A stretch of 64,000 bases of DNA from Branchinecta lynchi (GCA_023053575.1 JAKZAP010000021.1:4795790-4859789), one strand, 5' to 3'; counted from the first letter of the stretch, positions 45,001-53,010 are shown. Program-made: numbers and translations. The notes: generated by a model not told the origin, from the letters alone.

Positions 45001-48000
45001 GGTGCAAAACGGGTAAGTCAGACTTATCCGTTTGGCACCGTCAAATAGAACTAATAAAGTGTCATGATCACCTACGGTATTCTGTGGAAGAACAATTAAA
45101 GATTCTTCTTTAAATATCTGATTTTGTGAATTTGTTTGGAGTTAAAGTTGGTATTGTGATTTCACTGTGGATACGGCTGATCTTCTTGCTGCTCGATTGG
45201 GTCTTTGAAAGGGTAGAGGTTTTTCTGCATTTTGGTTCTTGAGTCACCTGTCTCTTCTTCTTCTTTCCAGCTAAGATTGATACTTGTTGGCGGGTTGTCT
45301 GTGGGAATTGAAGTTCCGTACTTCGGTGATAGATATTCCTTCAGCCCAAGCTGAATGCCAATCATATTTGACGATGCAAAAATGATGGGAATTGTGATCC
45401 AGCAATTCGACATATTATAGTTTTTGTGTATGTATTTTTGAAGTAAATCGACTAGTCGGCTTACCGCCGTTTTAAGATTTTTAATTAGTAAATGTAATTT
45501 AATTGAATAGTGCTGAAATGCGAAAATCTCGGTATAAATCAGTTCACCTAAAGGACCTGTATTACTAATGGAACCTTCGTCCATAATCACTTTATATATT
45601 TCTAAGCCCGGAGATCCCAATTTCGTTCGGTACATTCTAGCCCCTCTAACAAAACCTCGCTGATTTTCTCACTTCCCGTGTTTTGTTACCTCCGATGTGT
45701 ATCACGCTGTCGACGGCTGTCTGAGAGAAGTTTTTCCATCAGAAAAAACGGCCATGTAAATTGTTTCCCGTTTTCGCTCTAAGTCAACGGGTCTCCGAAT
45801 AGGCTTAAAACAGCCAAACCGGGGGTTATTTGTTGAAAGCACAGCATAGTTTTTAAAGTATTCAAATATGTTAAAATACTGTAAGTTGAAGAATACGTAG
45901 TGAGAGGGGTCCTTTAAGCAGGCTTGAAAATTGCATGTAGCAGCGTCTATCTGTCGTACGCGATTTTACAGATGAAAAAAAAACACGTCCTCGATGAAGT
46001 TTAAAGGAACAGAAAACTTGACTCAAACTTGACTCGGGGAGCTAGCTGACATATCAAGAATGTACCCTGAGTCGATATTGAGGGTAAGAAAAATTCTCGT
46101 TACGACCATTGCAGTTTCCGGGCAGTTTCCGAGAATTAGACTTTCGAGTTAGTAGAAAAAAAGCAAAAGGTTTGTGTGTTTGGGAGCAGGAATCGAAGGC
46201 ACGACCTCTTGACTACTATCCCGATGTGTTAGTCAGCACAGCCAAAGGCGAACTTTTTCAGTGCATAAGGGGCAAGGGCCTGCCAGCTAGCTTTGGGAAC
46301 ACTAAGGAGGGGGGTCGAGATAACAAAGAAGGGGGGTCCTGTCGACAATAAGTCCTCGTATCTTTATCTAATCCCCCAGGTCGGTTTGATGACCGAAAGT
46401 TGTGTAGTCGAGTTTTCTGTGCCTTTAGATTTTGCTGTCTAACTGTGAAATTGGTCTTATCAGTACGAGAACCTTTTTTGAAAAATAAATTATTTATTTA
46501 TAAAGTAAGGTCGATAACAAGAAAAAAAGAAGTAAGCTGGCTTTTTAGTTAAAGATTAACAATGTTGGAAGGTCAGTATTGGTGACAATAACTTATTACA
46601 ATAGATGATAATTGAATCTTTCCTCATCATTACTTACTTAAGGTTAAACCGAATATGGTTGCGATAGGACAGTCTAGTTACCCATCGCTTATTCACTTCA
46701 ATAGGCTTGAAGACCGATGATAATGCGTTACTTCGTTGCTCCACTAATCATGTCATCGATTTTCTTCTAATGAACTTTTTCTTTGGGATTTGTAGTACCT
46801 CTGTGTGCTTTTTTATGCTTGAAATATTTAAAAACCACAATGGTAAAGCCAGAGCTGCTGTGAGTCCAGCAAATCCGAGTCCGAGACATTAGTTATAGTT
46901 GTTTTTAATTGTTAAGTTGTAAATAACGAAAGAAAATTTTGCAAATAAGTTGAATTGAATTGAATTGAAAGTCCGAATCCTTGAAAAAGGCGTCCCGAGT
47001 CGAGTCCAGAGCTCTGGGTAAAGCATTGTCGAGAAACAAAAATTTGTAAAGTGTTGTTAGTGACCTTAAAATTGCCGTCTGGAATTGAACATCTCTCCTA
47101 AGCTTCGCTTCATTGACCATTGAAATGCACGCTTTTGTTAGAATTTCAAATTTTCCTCTTCGGGATGAAGTTTGTCTTGTCGGGCGGGGAGTGCTTATTC
47201 TGAGCCCAAGGTGCTCCAGGTGGAAAAATAAATAAAAAAACCTTAGCAGTCAAAATAACTTAGTGTATCGAAATCCAAGGTATACAAATAAGCTGGGTCA
47301 ATTAAACTTTAAAGTTGTTCCGCTCCGTTCGGCAGTTGGTCTGCCTGTTTGATGCCCTCTGCTTGGGCCGTTATTTTAACCATTCAGCCAAGGTAACAGT
47401 CTCTATCAGTTCCAGGCGTCTTTGTTGTTTATCTGAACAATTTTTTTAGGCAACCACTCATGTGTTGCTGCAATTAACAACTACATTCAGCGTTCAGTGG
47501 TGGAATATTATACAGACATTCACGGACAGGAAACAGAACCAAATCTCAACCCTTCTGCAGCACATGCTGTCCACAGACTTGCCAATATTGTAAGTAGTCC
47601 TTTTTTTTTTTTTACTGCTTCACCTTGCTTAAAGCACGTACGCAAACCTGACAGGATGCATAATAATAAGTGTAGTTCAAAGCCCAGGGCCCCGTATGCA
47701 AAACAAAACAAAAACACACATTACAGAACAACAACTACAATATTTGCATGTGGCAAATGTAACCACATCAATCTGGAAATTCAAATAATAGAAGAAAAGA
47801 AGAATTTTTCAAAAATTTGCTACGGTAGCCTATAAGAGAAAGGAAGGTTTTGATAGAATTGAACGTGAGTGCGCAAAGCGTGTGGCGGAACTTCATTTGA
47901 CACAAGTGGCTCAACACAACTCGGCTACAGCGGCCTACAACCTGTCTGGTTTTGAGTCTGTTCAAAGTTCAAAGTGATCTTGAATCAGAGCTTGATTCAA

Positions 48001-49493
48001 AGTTAACTTTACTCGTGCAAAATAAAGTACATAAGCTGGTCTTCTTCTTAGCGAGTAGTCTTTCGTTATTCGTAAGTCATTCATGACTTTGATTTTCATT
48101 ATTATCAACAGTGATTGTATTTGCCAGATTGGGATTTACGTTTATACAGAGTAAGCTACCTAAACCTAGTCTACTACCGCCCTTACTTACCCGCCCCCTT
48201 ATACGCTACCCTAAGGGTTCGCCTCTGGGCATTGAAGATTCCAGTTCTTTTTAATAAACCCTTCATTCATTCAAAAAAAGGTAATACGATAGCATACAGA
48301 CGACATACCGACAAAGCGGCTGACGGAATTACAAAGTCTGTTCCCAAACCTATACTTGAACAGTATTCAGTTCAGGTTTATCTGGTTTTCAAAAATGTGC
48401 TTCCACATAATTTTTAGTGATGTTTACAGATGAGCAAAGCTTGTAAGCCTAGAAAATAATAAATACGGAATATACATTTTCAGAAAGTGGGGGTTGCAAC
48501 GAAAAAAAGTAATATCCTTTTTTTCAGTATTTTCGACGGAATGGAATAAGAACAGTAAAATTCAGTAATAAATCAAACTTCTCCATAATTTTTAGTCATT
48601 GCTTTAGACAGTTTCTTTGCCATGTTTTTGAAAGGATTTTAGACTTTTTGCCGACCTCATCATTGTAATAAGATGAGGTACAGTTTTACTCTCAAAGGTA
48701 ATTGGCATAAAAGCGTCAGACATTCTAGTGCGACCAGTGGTATAGAAACTACGATAATAGTCATCAGCGACAATAGTCAAAGCAAAATCCGTTTTAGTTA
48801 CAATTTGTATTTGATTTATTCTAGGGGAACGTCAACCCTGTCCGTATTCTCCGATGTGTGAACGAGAACCCCATCATCTGGGACCACTTGCACAGCGTTG
48901 TCACTGTCCTAAACCTAATGAGCGAAAGAGAAATGAAACGGGGCAAAAACGCAAACGAAATCCTTTCCTTGAAATTCCACCATTTACACTTCGTCCTGAA
49001 AATGCTGGAAAAAGAAAAAGCCAACTTATCTAGCAACGCTGGTTCTGCGGAGAGCAAGGAAAGTCGGCAACGCTGCATTGAGAACTTTATTAAAGTGCTA
49101 CTGAAGGAAGTCAGTGGCACGCCACAGTATCAAGAGAAACTGATCCGGGAGTCAGTGCGCCAGTTTCCTTACAAGGATGCAGTCACATTCCGGCAGCTCG
49201 TTTCTAGCTTTGCCGGTAAACCAGTGGGGGAGGGGTCTCCGGCTTACCTAGTCCTGGATAGCTGTATTAACGGTCAGAAGGGGTTCCATGATGACATCTA
49301 CTGCACAGCTTGTGGCGAAATGAGCAAGACATTGAAAAAGTGCGCAAAATGCAAGACGACCCAGTATTGCGACAGAGAGTGCCAAAGGCTTCATTGGTTT
49401 GTGCATAAAAAAGAATGTGAGAAAGCGCAAACAAACGGGCAGAAGGATGTGAAAACGGTGCAAAGCGGAATGGAAGAATTGGAGGTTAAGTAA
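35891..49493 (+). CDS. ANKMY2: ANKMY2-like ankyrin/MYND protein gene (four coding exons)
   Basis: Joining 35891-36061, 40785-40950, 47450-47589 and 48825-49493 gives an open frame of 381 codons plus stop. All junctions are GT-AG and phase-compatible (phases 0, 1, 0). Ankyrin repeats occupy roughly residues 34-66, 68-100 and 101-125, and a complete MYND zinc finger spans about 319-357 (CTACGE, CAKCKTTQYC, CDREC, HWFVHKKEC). The middle helical region includes YQEKLIRESVRQFPYKDAVT, closely like vertebrate ANKMY2 (about 440 residues), so the protein is near full length with a shorter tail. In vertebrates ANKMY2 binds FKBP38 and affects adenylyl cyclase traffic to cilia and Hedgehog signalling; that role here is inferred from homology. 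An acceptor-like TTACATTTCAG ends at 35871, suggesting a 5' untranslated intron. Introns are packed with mobile elements, yet every splice site is intact. Confidence 0.93.
36165..36430. repeat. GAATCCGA-rich stretch in ANKMY2 intron 1
   Basis: Many variants of GAATCCGAATCC and CGAATCCGG cluster between 36229 and 36405, a degenerate short-period repeat. It produces Asp/Ser/Glu-rich open frames on - and Pro/Arg/Ile-rich frames on + that are artefacts. Confidence 0.55.
36475..36665 (+). repeat. Repeat S in ANKMY2 intron 1
   Basis: ATTCAAAACAATGGCTAAAA, GCGATATTTCGGCCCTTCTC and GGGAAGGGTCCTCGTCAGCC in order; followed by AACGAAGCCTGCA as in other copies (49810-49835). Confidence 0.7.
36669..37113 (+). 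mobile_element. TTAA MITE family B, copy 2
   Basis: TTAA (36669-36672), AGGACACCTGAATGAAGAG ... GTTCAGGTGTCCT, TTAA (37110-37113). 437 bp, with 13-bp inverted ends. It matches the copy at 18426-18867 throughout, for example AGTACCAAGTATCATCCC and GAAACGAACATCCC. Confidence 0.92.
37121..37560 (+). mobile_element. TTAA MITE family D, copy D4
   Basis: TTAA (37121-37124), AGTTTAACTGAAAAGC ... GCCCTTTTCAGTTAAACT, TTAA (37557-37560). 432 bp with about 15-bp inverted ends. This is the clearest D copy. It starts only 7 bp after the B copy ends. Confidence 0.92.
37561..40195 (+). pseudogene. Broken LINE ORF2 in ANKMY2 intron 1
   Basis: A non-LTR retrotransposon, 5' truncated. The linker before the reverse transcriptase is at 37570-38172 (PIWSCDPELKSVKNKAKLRL; one stop at about 37966). 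A family 1 element interrupts it at 38174-38849. The reverse transcriptase resumes at about 38850: SYRPITVACNFSRILEYILL, FGFQAGIGCQHAHRVLASLL, SKAFDSVVHSQALYSLHSHG, then after a frameshift RRGVRQGGVLSPSIFKFCIS and the catalytic YADD at about 39458-39469. Further frameshifts break the C-terminal part (LYPIFKKKDISDI, FRFSKFLLYRSVV). The ATT-repeat tail ends near 40195. Same clade as the LINE at 56536-60710. Not functional. Confidence 0.88.
38174..38849 (+). mobile_element. Family 1 element, copy E, inside LINE
   Basis: Head TTTTTGGGATCCCAAAACG and GTCCGTCTGTCCGTCCG microsatellite; only about three tandem units; tail TTTTTTGTGATCCCATCGAA then ACCTTTGGTCTTGTT, one base off the usual palindrome. 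Excising it rejoins the host reading frame exactly (NCPSLF before, HLQLFF after), showing insertion in a T run with no clear duplication. Confidence 0.92.
40196..40784. other. ANKMY2 intron 1, 3' part
   Basis: Unassigned intronic sequence up to the exon 2 acceptor; nothing further recognised. Confidence 0.4.
40785..40950 (+). CDS. ANKMY2: ANKMY2 coding exon 2
   Basis: The acceptor is CTTACCTAG (AG 40783-40784). It encodes residues 58-112 plus the first base of codon 113: GADPNGGHHDNSYSSMHFAA and LLEAGAKPDSLNSVNRTPSQ then MAAFV, completing ankyrin repeat 1, all of repeat 2, and the start of repeat 3. Donor G|GTAAGC at 40951. The frame reads on into the intron, so a naive open frame overstates it. 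Confidence 0.93.
40951..42200. other. ANKMY2 intron 2, 5' part
   Basis: Mostly unassigned. Family-2-like traces lie at about 41565-41655 (GCTACGAGTAGGCGG, CGTCCTCCAACTCCCCGTCG), a repeat S fragment at 41860-41955, and a poly-T run at 42061-42081. Confidence 0.45.
42205..44015 (-). repeat. Left arm of nested D+C inverted duplication, with family 1 inserted
   Basis: 42205-42386 (AAAAGCCAGCTTACTTTTTT; GTACTGACAAGACCAATCTC) is the reverse complement of 45920-46555. A C-type MITE (starting at the TTAA at 42387) follows in reverse, resuming at 43869-44015 after family 1 copy F. The C element sits at the same D position in both arms (GCCTGCTTAAAGGACC here, GGTCCTTTAAGCAGGC there), so the nested pair was duplicated as a unit. 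Confidence 0.7.
42557..43868 (+). mobile_element. Family 1 element, copy F
   Basis: The most regular copy. A long GTCCGTCCGTCC microsatellite at 42610-42662, then GATGAAACTTGG, then about seven tandem units; the core GATGTTCGATTTAG occurs at 42972, 43109 and 43246, a 137-bp period. Tail GGGATCCCATCGAAACCTTT then GGTCTTGTT. It interrupts a C-type MITE; comparison with the copy at 23900-23950 gives the empty site CCGGTTTTCTGATG. Confidence 0.92.
44240..44481 (+). repeat. Perfect 121-bp tandem duplication
   Basis: 44240-44360 and 44361-44481 are identical as far as can be read, from TTATTACTATTACATTATTA through TTCCTTCACGAGATATACC to GAAACCAAAAA. Lack of divergence implies a very recent event (or an assembly duplication). 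It lies in ANKMY2 intron 2. Confidence 0.9.
44490..44880 (+). repeat. Degenerate tandem repeats, period about 140 bp
   Basis: Three diverged units start near 44495, 44628 and 44765, sharing GGACTTGTAAG / GGACGTGTAAG, CAATCATCTTC(G/A)GC(A/G)ATG and TATTT(G/A)TTTCCGGTG blocks. This looks like an older local expansion adjoining the young 121-bp duplication. Confidence 0.6.
44945..45385. repeat. Two repeat S ends and an intervening coding-like stretch
   Basis: 44955-45055 holds CCTTCAGCCCAAGCTGACTG, then TTTGACGGTGCAAAACGG paired with CCGTTTGGCACCGTCAAA as a small foldback. 45332-45382 holds another S end. Between them, on -, a frame ending at 45162 reads YLSPKYGTSIPTDNPPTSIN and SWKEEEETGDSRTKMQKNLY with protein-like composition but no recognised family. 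Confidence 0.4.
45551..46556 (+). repeat. Right arm of nested D+C inverted duplication
   Basis: A C-type MITE (45551-45913, ending AGAGGGGTCCT then TTAA) is embedded in D-like sequence continuing to CAAGAAAAAAAGAAGTAAGC then TGGCTTTTTAGTTAAAG at 46556. A block at about 45970-46430, containing a tRNA-like SINE, is present here and not in the left arm, so it was inserted after the duplication. Confidence 0.65.
46130..46270 (-). mobile_element. tRNA-derived SINE-like fragment
   Basis: Read on -, TGGCTGTGCTGACTAACACA (A-box-like, D-arm-like) and GTGCCTTCGATTCCTGCTCC (B-box-like) lie at tRNA-like spacing. No full cloverleaf can be drawn, so a SINE head is more likely than a tRNA gene. The 80-codon frame on + across it is incidental. 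Confidence 0.45.
46638..47312 (+). mobile_element. TTAA MITE family D, copy D5 (expanded or composite)
   Basis: TTAA (46638-46641) then AGGTTAAACCGAATATGG; right end GGGTCAATTAAACT then TTAA (47309-47312). The left interior matches the family (ATGCGTTACTTCGTTGCTCC) but the middle holds unrelated sequence, including an A-rich GAATTGAATTGAATTG stretch. It ends about 140 bp before ANKMY2 exon 3. Confidence 0.6.
47450..47589 (+). CDS. ANKMY2: ANKMY2 coding exon 3
   Basis: The acceptor has a fine T tract (AATTTTTTTAG, AG 47448-47449). Its first two bases complete Gly113; then NHSCVAAINNYIQRSVVEYY and TDIHGQETEPNLNPSAAHAV then HRLANI (114-159), corresponding to the segment after the ankyrin repeats in vertebrate ANKMY2. 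Donor GTAAGT at 47590. Confidence 0.92.
47845..48025 (+). pseudogene. 3' end of an unrecognised coding unit in ANKMY2 intron 3
   Basis: An open stretch reads AYKRKEGFDRIERECAKRVA then ELHLTQVAQHNSATAAYNLS and GFESVQSSK to a TGA near 47977, with AATAAA at about 48019-48024. Composition is strongly protein-like and differs from ANKMY2, so this is probably the tail of a transposon or retrocopied protein. No family recognised. Confidence 0.35.
48825..49493 (+). CDS. ANKMY2: ANKMY2 coding exon 4 (MYND finger)
   Basis: The acceptor is TTATTCTAG (AG 48823-48824). Encodes residues 160-381: GNVNPVRILRCVNENP, a helical middle part, YQEKLIRESVRQFPYKDAV, then the full C4-C2HC MYND finger with all eight zinc ligands (CTAC, CAKC, YC..EC, H...C), and a short charged tail to TAA at 49491-49493. 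The start codon often called at 48858 is an internal GTG (Val). Confidence 0.95.
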   Translation, partial: GNVNPVRILRCVNENPIIWDHLHSVVTVLNLMSEREMKRGKNANEILSLKFHHLHFVLKMLEKEKANLSSNAGSAESKESRQRCIENFIKVLLKEVSGTPQYQEKLIRESVRQFPYKDAVTFRQLVSSFAGKPVGEGSPAYLVLDSCINGQKGFHDDIYCTACGEMSKTLKKCAKCKTTQYCDRECQRLHWFVHKKECEKAQTNGQKDVKTVQSGMEELEVK

Positions 49494-49503
49494 AAAGTGA
49501 AAG

Positions 49504-49677
49504 TGGCAAAACATGTACCGTATTGGTTTGTGCGTGAATAGGAATTTGAAAAAGACAATAGGGAGAAGTGACAACTGTGGAAAATAGAGAGAAAGAGTCA
49601 GAGATTAAGAAAGCAAAGGATTGCCAAGAGATGAACTGCCTTAGTGCTTTAAAAGGAATGTGAAAAGGGCAAAAGAT
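49504..49677 (+). pseudogene. Decayed tandem copies of the ANKMY2 3' coding end
   Basis: 49379-49493 (coding: GTGCCAAAGG..TTGGTTTGTGCATAAAAAAG..GAGGTTAAG) is echoed at about 49504-49615 (GTGGCAAAAC..TTGGTTTGTGCGTGAATAGG..GAGATTAAG) and again, shorter, at 49621-49677 (TTGCCAAGAG..AGTGCTTTAAAAGGAATGTG..GGGCAAAAG). Frames are broken. It looks like an old local amplification of the last roughly 120 bp of the gene, now in the 3' untranslated region, cut off by a repeat S insertion. Confidence 0.7.
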
Positions 49678-49860
49678 ATATTCAAACAATGGCTCAAAAC
49701 GGATACGTAAGCTGCGATGCTTAGGCAGCGATATTGCGGCCCTTCTTGGCAAGGGTCCTCGTCAGGTTGTTGAACAACGTCGCCAACGTCATGGAAGACG
49801 TCGGGGACTGGAAGAAACGAACCTGCAATCAAAGGAGCAAAGGCGTTGGCAGAAGGAAGA
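49678..49860 (+). repeat. Repeat S downstream of ANKMY2
   Basis: ATTCAAACAATGGCTCAAAA, CGGATACGTAAGCTGCGATG, GCGATATTGCGGCCCTTCTT and GGCAAGGGTCCTCGTCAGG in order. Confidence 0.7.
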
Positions 49861-49954
49861 GAAGGGGGGGGGGGGAAGCGGCGTGAAAAAAGTAAATAGC
49901 GTTTGGAAAGTACTAAGTATTAGCTTGACGAACGAGTGAGAACAGTACATACCA

Positions 49955-50593
49955 GTCAACTACAATCCCCTGATTTTTGGATACCCTATGCCAAACGCTG
50001 GGTATACCTAGCCTTTGGCATAGCCTATGCCGAGGCCTATGCCTATTGCTGGATACCCTGTGCCAAAGGCTGGATACCTGTTTGTACCCTAACCTTGACC
50101 TACCTCACTACAGATGAATTCTAATTGGTTGATTTCTGAGCTTCACTCAAATCATCAGTACTGTATTGGGTCCCAGCATCCAGCATTCGGCATAGTGTAT
50201 CCCGATGAAAAATTTTGGATCCTGCGTAGTAGTATGGTAGTAGTACGAAAACGTTGCATGTAATACTATATAATAGCAAAGAATACTATCATTTAATGTG
50301 CCTCACACTGGTCCAATCTTATTTAGTAGTATCCAGTAGCATTCTTTCTTGCCATAGTAGCATCCGGTTTTGCTAATAGTAGCATATAGCAGTATGCAGT
50401 AACACGGTAGCCTTGAAGTAGAAGCATGTAGTAGCATCGTTAATACTGCATGCAACTTTTTCGTACTACTTCATAGTACTATTTTGAGATAAATTTTTCA
50501 TCGGGATCCAGCGTTAGGCATAGGGTATACCGAACCCTAGATATACCCAGCGTTTGACATAGGCTTTCCCAAAATCATGGGTTTGTTGTAGAC
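49955..50593. mobile_element. MITE family M, copy 2, carrying a nested MITE
   Basis: The left end GTCAACTACAATCCCC and the right end (on -) GTCTACAACAAACCC match copy 1 (8668-8947). The interior repeats GCCAAACGCTGGGTATACC-type units. Interrupted at 50201-50505 by MITE N. Confidence 0.75.
50201..50505. mobile_element. MITE N nested in MITE M
   Basis: CCCGATGAAAAATTT ... AAATTTTTCATCGGG gives perfect 15-bp ends. The empty site is supplied by M copy 1 (GGGTATCCAGCGTTAGG): with one AT removed, the host rejoins. The interior is rich in GTAGTAG / TACTAC and has extended subterminal pairing (GTACGAAAACGTTGCATG with CATGCAACTTTTTCGTAC). Confidence 0.88.
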
Positions 50594-50629
50594 TTGTACG
50601 TACAGAACGATGCTTCGTAACGGCCGCGA

Positions 50630-50780
50630 AAATGGATAAAATTTATAGGATCTCGCTAAATTGGCGAGTGCGATATTTCGGCCCTTCTTGGCAAGGGTCC
50701 TTGTCAGGCTGTAGCTAATAGAAACAGACCTGTAATAATCATAATCAATATTGAAACTTTACTGATAGGCTACGTTCAGA
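50630..50780 (+). repeat. Repeat S copy
   Basis: GCGATATTTCGGCCCTTCTT and GGCAAGGGTCCTTGTCAGGC are present; the left palindromic part is missing. Confidence 0.6.
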
Positions 50781-50980
50781 GATATCTCGCGATGAAAGAA
50801 AATATGTCGGCAACACCGACGGAGTGACGAGTTGATGCAGAATTGCGTTTTATTTTTAAATTAGAATACGACCAACTAGGGTTGAACATTACAATTGAAA
50901 TGCGGAGAACGCTGCCCGAGAAGAGCATGGCAATCTGATATATATATATATCTGTATTTAAAAGGTATAATGCCATATAA

Positions 50981-51289
50981 AAGAAATAGAAAACCGTGAT
51001 TTTCGGGGGGTTTTCTTGATCAGCTAGTTATCCCTCTAAGATGATGTGCGAGGGATAAATATAAATTCGGATATTTCAGTTGCACTTCCGGCAAACCGTC
51101 CTCGGCGAAAAAAAAATAAAAAAAATAAATCATAAGATCCAACACATTTTATTTTTCTCGCTGATGGCAGTTTGCCGGAAGTGCAGCCGAAACATTTGAA
51201 TTTATATTTATCCCTCGCACATCATCTTAGAGGGGTAACTAGCTGATCAATAAAAAAAAAACGAAAATCACGGTTTTCTATTTCTTTCG
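50981..51289. repeat. Inverted-repeat element, arms about 120 bp
   Basis: GAAATAGAAAACCGTGATTT on the left is matched by AAATCACGGTTTTCTATTTC on the right, and the arms continue through AAGATGATGTGCGAGGGATA and AACTGCCATCAGCG / TTGCCGGAAGTGCA-type blocks. A central A-rich loop separates them. TATAATGCCATATAAA lies on both sides (50968 and 51320), possibly a direct repeat created on insertion or an older flank. Confidence 0.7.
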
Positions 51290-51379
51290 TAATGAATGGT
51301 CAGCTTGGCTACAGACCTTATATAATGCCATATAAAGAACAATCTCAAATCACAAAAAACCTCGCTTTGTCAATCCTTC

Positions 51380-51541
51380 TTAAAGTTTAACTGAAAAAGG
51401 CTTAGATAGGAATATCTAGTTACCTATCGCATGAAGAAGCTTGAAAACCTGGCGAAAATGCGTTACTTCGTTGCTCGGCTATTCACGAATAATCGATTTT
51501 CAAATAGTGGAATTTCCTTGTCTGATTTGTATGCTCTATGC
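51380..51541 (+). mobile_element. TTAA MITE family D, copy D6 (left part)
   Basis: TTAA then AGTTTAACTGAAAAAGGC, followed by the family blocks ATGCGTTACTTCGTTGCTCG and CACGAATAATCGATTTTCAA. Interrupted at 51542 by a hAT element; the right end is not seen. Confidence 0.8.
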
Positions 51542-52300
51542 CAGTGGTTCCCAACCGGTGGTACGCGTACCCCATGGGGTACGCGAGACCCTTGCAAGGG
51601 GTACGCGAAGGAACCAAAGTTGGTTTAGTCTGTAGCTTAAAAATCGCGCCTCACTCATTTTTATTGCTGAAAGCCTAATATTACCAGCAGAGGCATCACC
51701 AGCCAAAATGTATCTTAAGGGGCAAGGTATTTTTACTGGCCGACAGGTCATTTTTACCTACTGTTTTTTTTTTTAATTAACTGCTTTTACGAAAAATCGC
51801 GGTGCTTCGCGCCGACTCTTTTCTTTTTAATCGTCTGGCCGACCTTTTTGGGGAGATAGGTGTCGTCAACCCGTGCCTGACGCCTCTGATTACAAGCCCT
51901 AGTGAAAGTCAGTGAAATAACGTTGATTAAAAACAGCTAGCCGTACAATCTGTTCCTGTGTCAAACAACTTTGTTTCAAGAAGAATCGAAAACATTGCAA
52001 GTGATATTGTCATCCAGGTTGCGAATTAAGCTAACGAAAAGGTTTGCGATGCAGCTTGATGAAAGCACGGAGAACATTAAAACCAAACACAGACACAGGC
52101 TGACTGTAAAAAATATACGGCTATCGACGTCGAGCCGAGATTTGACAAAGTTTTTGCTACAGGGCAGCCTCTAGTGATGCCTCATTGATGCCTTATCATT
52201 TATGATAATAACTCGTCTTTTCGCGTTCTGAAAAAGGTGTACGCAATCTTTTCGAACCTTGATTAGGGGTAGGCGGTACGGAAAAGGCTGGGAACCACTG
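51542..52300 (+). mobile_element. hAT-derived element with transposase remnants
   Basis: CAGTGGTTCCCAACCGGTGG ... GGCTGGGAACCACTG are inverted ends, flanked by 8-bp duplications CTCTATGC / CTCTATGT (51534-51541, 52301-52308). CAGTGGTTCCCAACC is typical of ZBED/Charlie-type hAT ends. Inside, a frame reads KRFAMQLDESTENIKTKHRH and a shifted one EPRFDKVFATGQPLVMPH to stop, which look like two separated parts of a hAT transposase joined by internal deletion. At 759 bp it is far below autonomous length. Confidence 0.88.
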
Positions 52301-52479
52301 CTCTATGTGCTTGATAGATAGATAGATAGAAAGTGTATTGTACAAATCAACTGTCGTGGTTGTAAACAAAATTTGCGATCATTATTACAACAGATGTGAT
52401 GCACGAATGCAGAAAATGCACGAACTCAGGAATAAATCTTTTTTCCTTTCACCCTCATACTTGGTTGTTTTTTTTTTTT

Positions 52480-52800
52480 TTTTGAGAAACCCAACAATTT
52501 AATCAAGTCCGCTTGCATTTAGTTTAATTAGCTTTTCCACGAGTACTGTCTGGTTAATTAAGTCGAACGCTTTAGTAAAGTCAATTTTGATTGAATTTAT
52601 CAATTTTATCCGTATTATCTAGGTTCCTTAAAATATAGTCCATTAAACTGACGAAGTAATCGGATGTAGACGACTTCGGTATGTTGCCGTACTGTCGCGG
52701 GTCTAATTTACCAAGAACTTCATCTTTTAACCACTTGGCTGACCTTGCTGAAAGTGGGTACGAGGCTTATGGGTCGGACTGCCTAACTAATCGCTTTTTC
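52480..52800 (-). pseudogene. LINE reverse transcriptase fragment
   Basis: On -, QYGNIPKSSTSDYFVSLMDY then ILRNLDNT, and after a frameshift IKIDFTKAFDLINQTVLVEK then LIKLNASGLD. This is the fingers/palm part of a non-LTR reverse transcriptase (Q-G-x-S-T block; DFTKAFD with the first catalytic Asp). The YADD part is absent; truncated near 52480. Confidence 0.8.
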
Positions 52801-52869
52801 TATCACATTACCAAAAACTATAGACCTGGGAGTCGTAGACTTAATGATACCTAGCTCACCCTCCCCCCC

Positions 52870-53010
52870 CCCATTTTGAAAAAGACTACCGCTTAAATTA
52901 GAAAGCTTCTCTCACTCCAATAGAACATGGCCCAGCGCCTCATCAGTCGAATTACAAAAAGGACATAAGTGAGAACTCATCATCCCACAAAGAGATGTGG
53001 ATTCATTCTT
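52870..53010 (-). pseudogene. LINE C-terminal zinc-knuckle fragment
   Basis: On -, SHLCPFCNSTDEALGHVLLE then a TGA where the family has Cys (CxxC...HxxxxC knuckle). It resembles the knuckles at 29095-29160 and 59290-59350. A separate insertion from the 52480 fragment, as the order is wrong for one element. Confidence 0.6.

Noticed and set aside
45162..45635. 157-codon - strand open frame
   Set aside because: It runs through a C-type MITE end and a repeat S copy; only a short central part looks protein-like. Not a gene as drawn.
46109..46351. 80-codon + frame near 46.1 kb
   Set aside because: Overlaps a tRNA-like SINE head on -; no recognisable domain.
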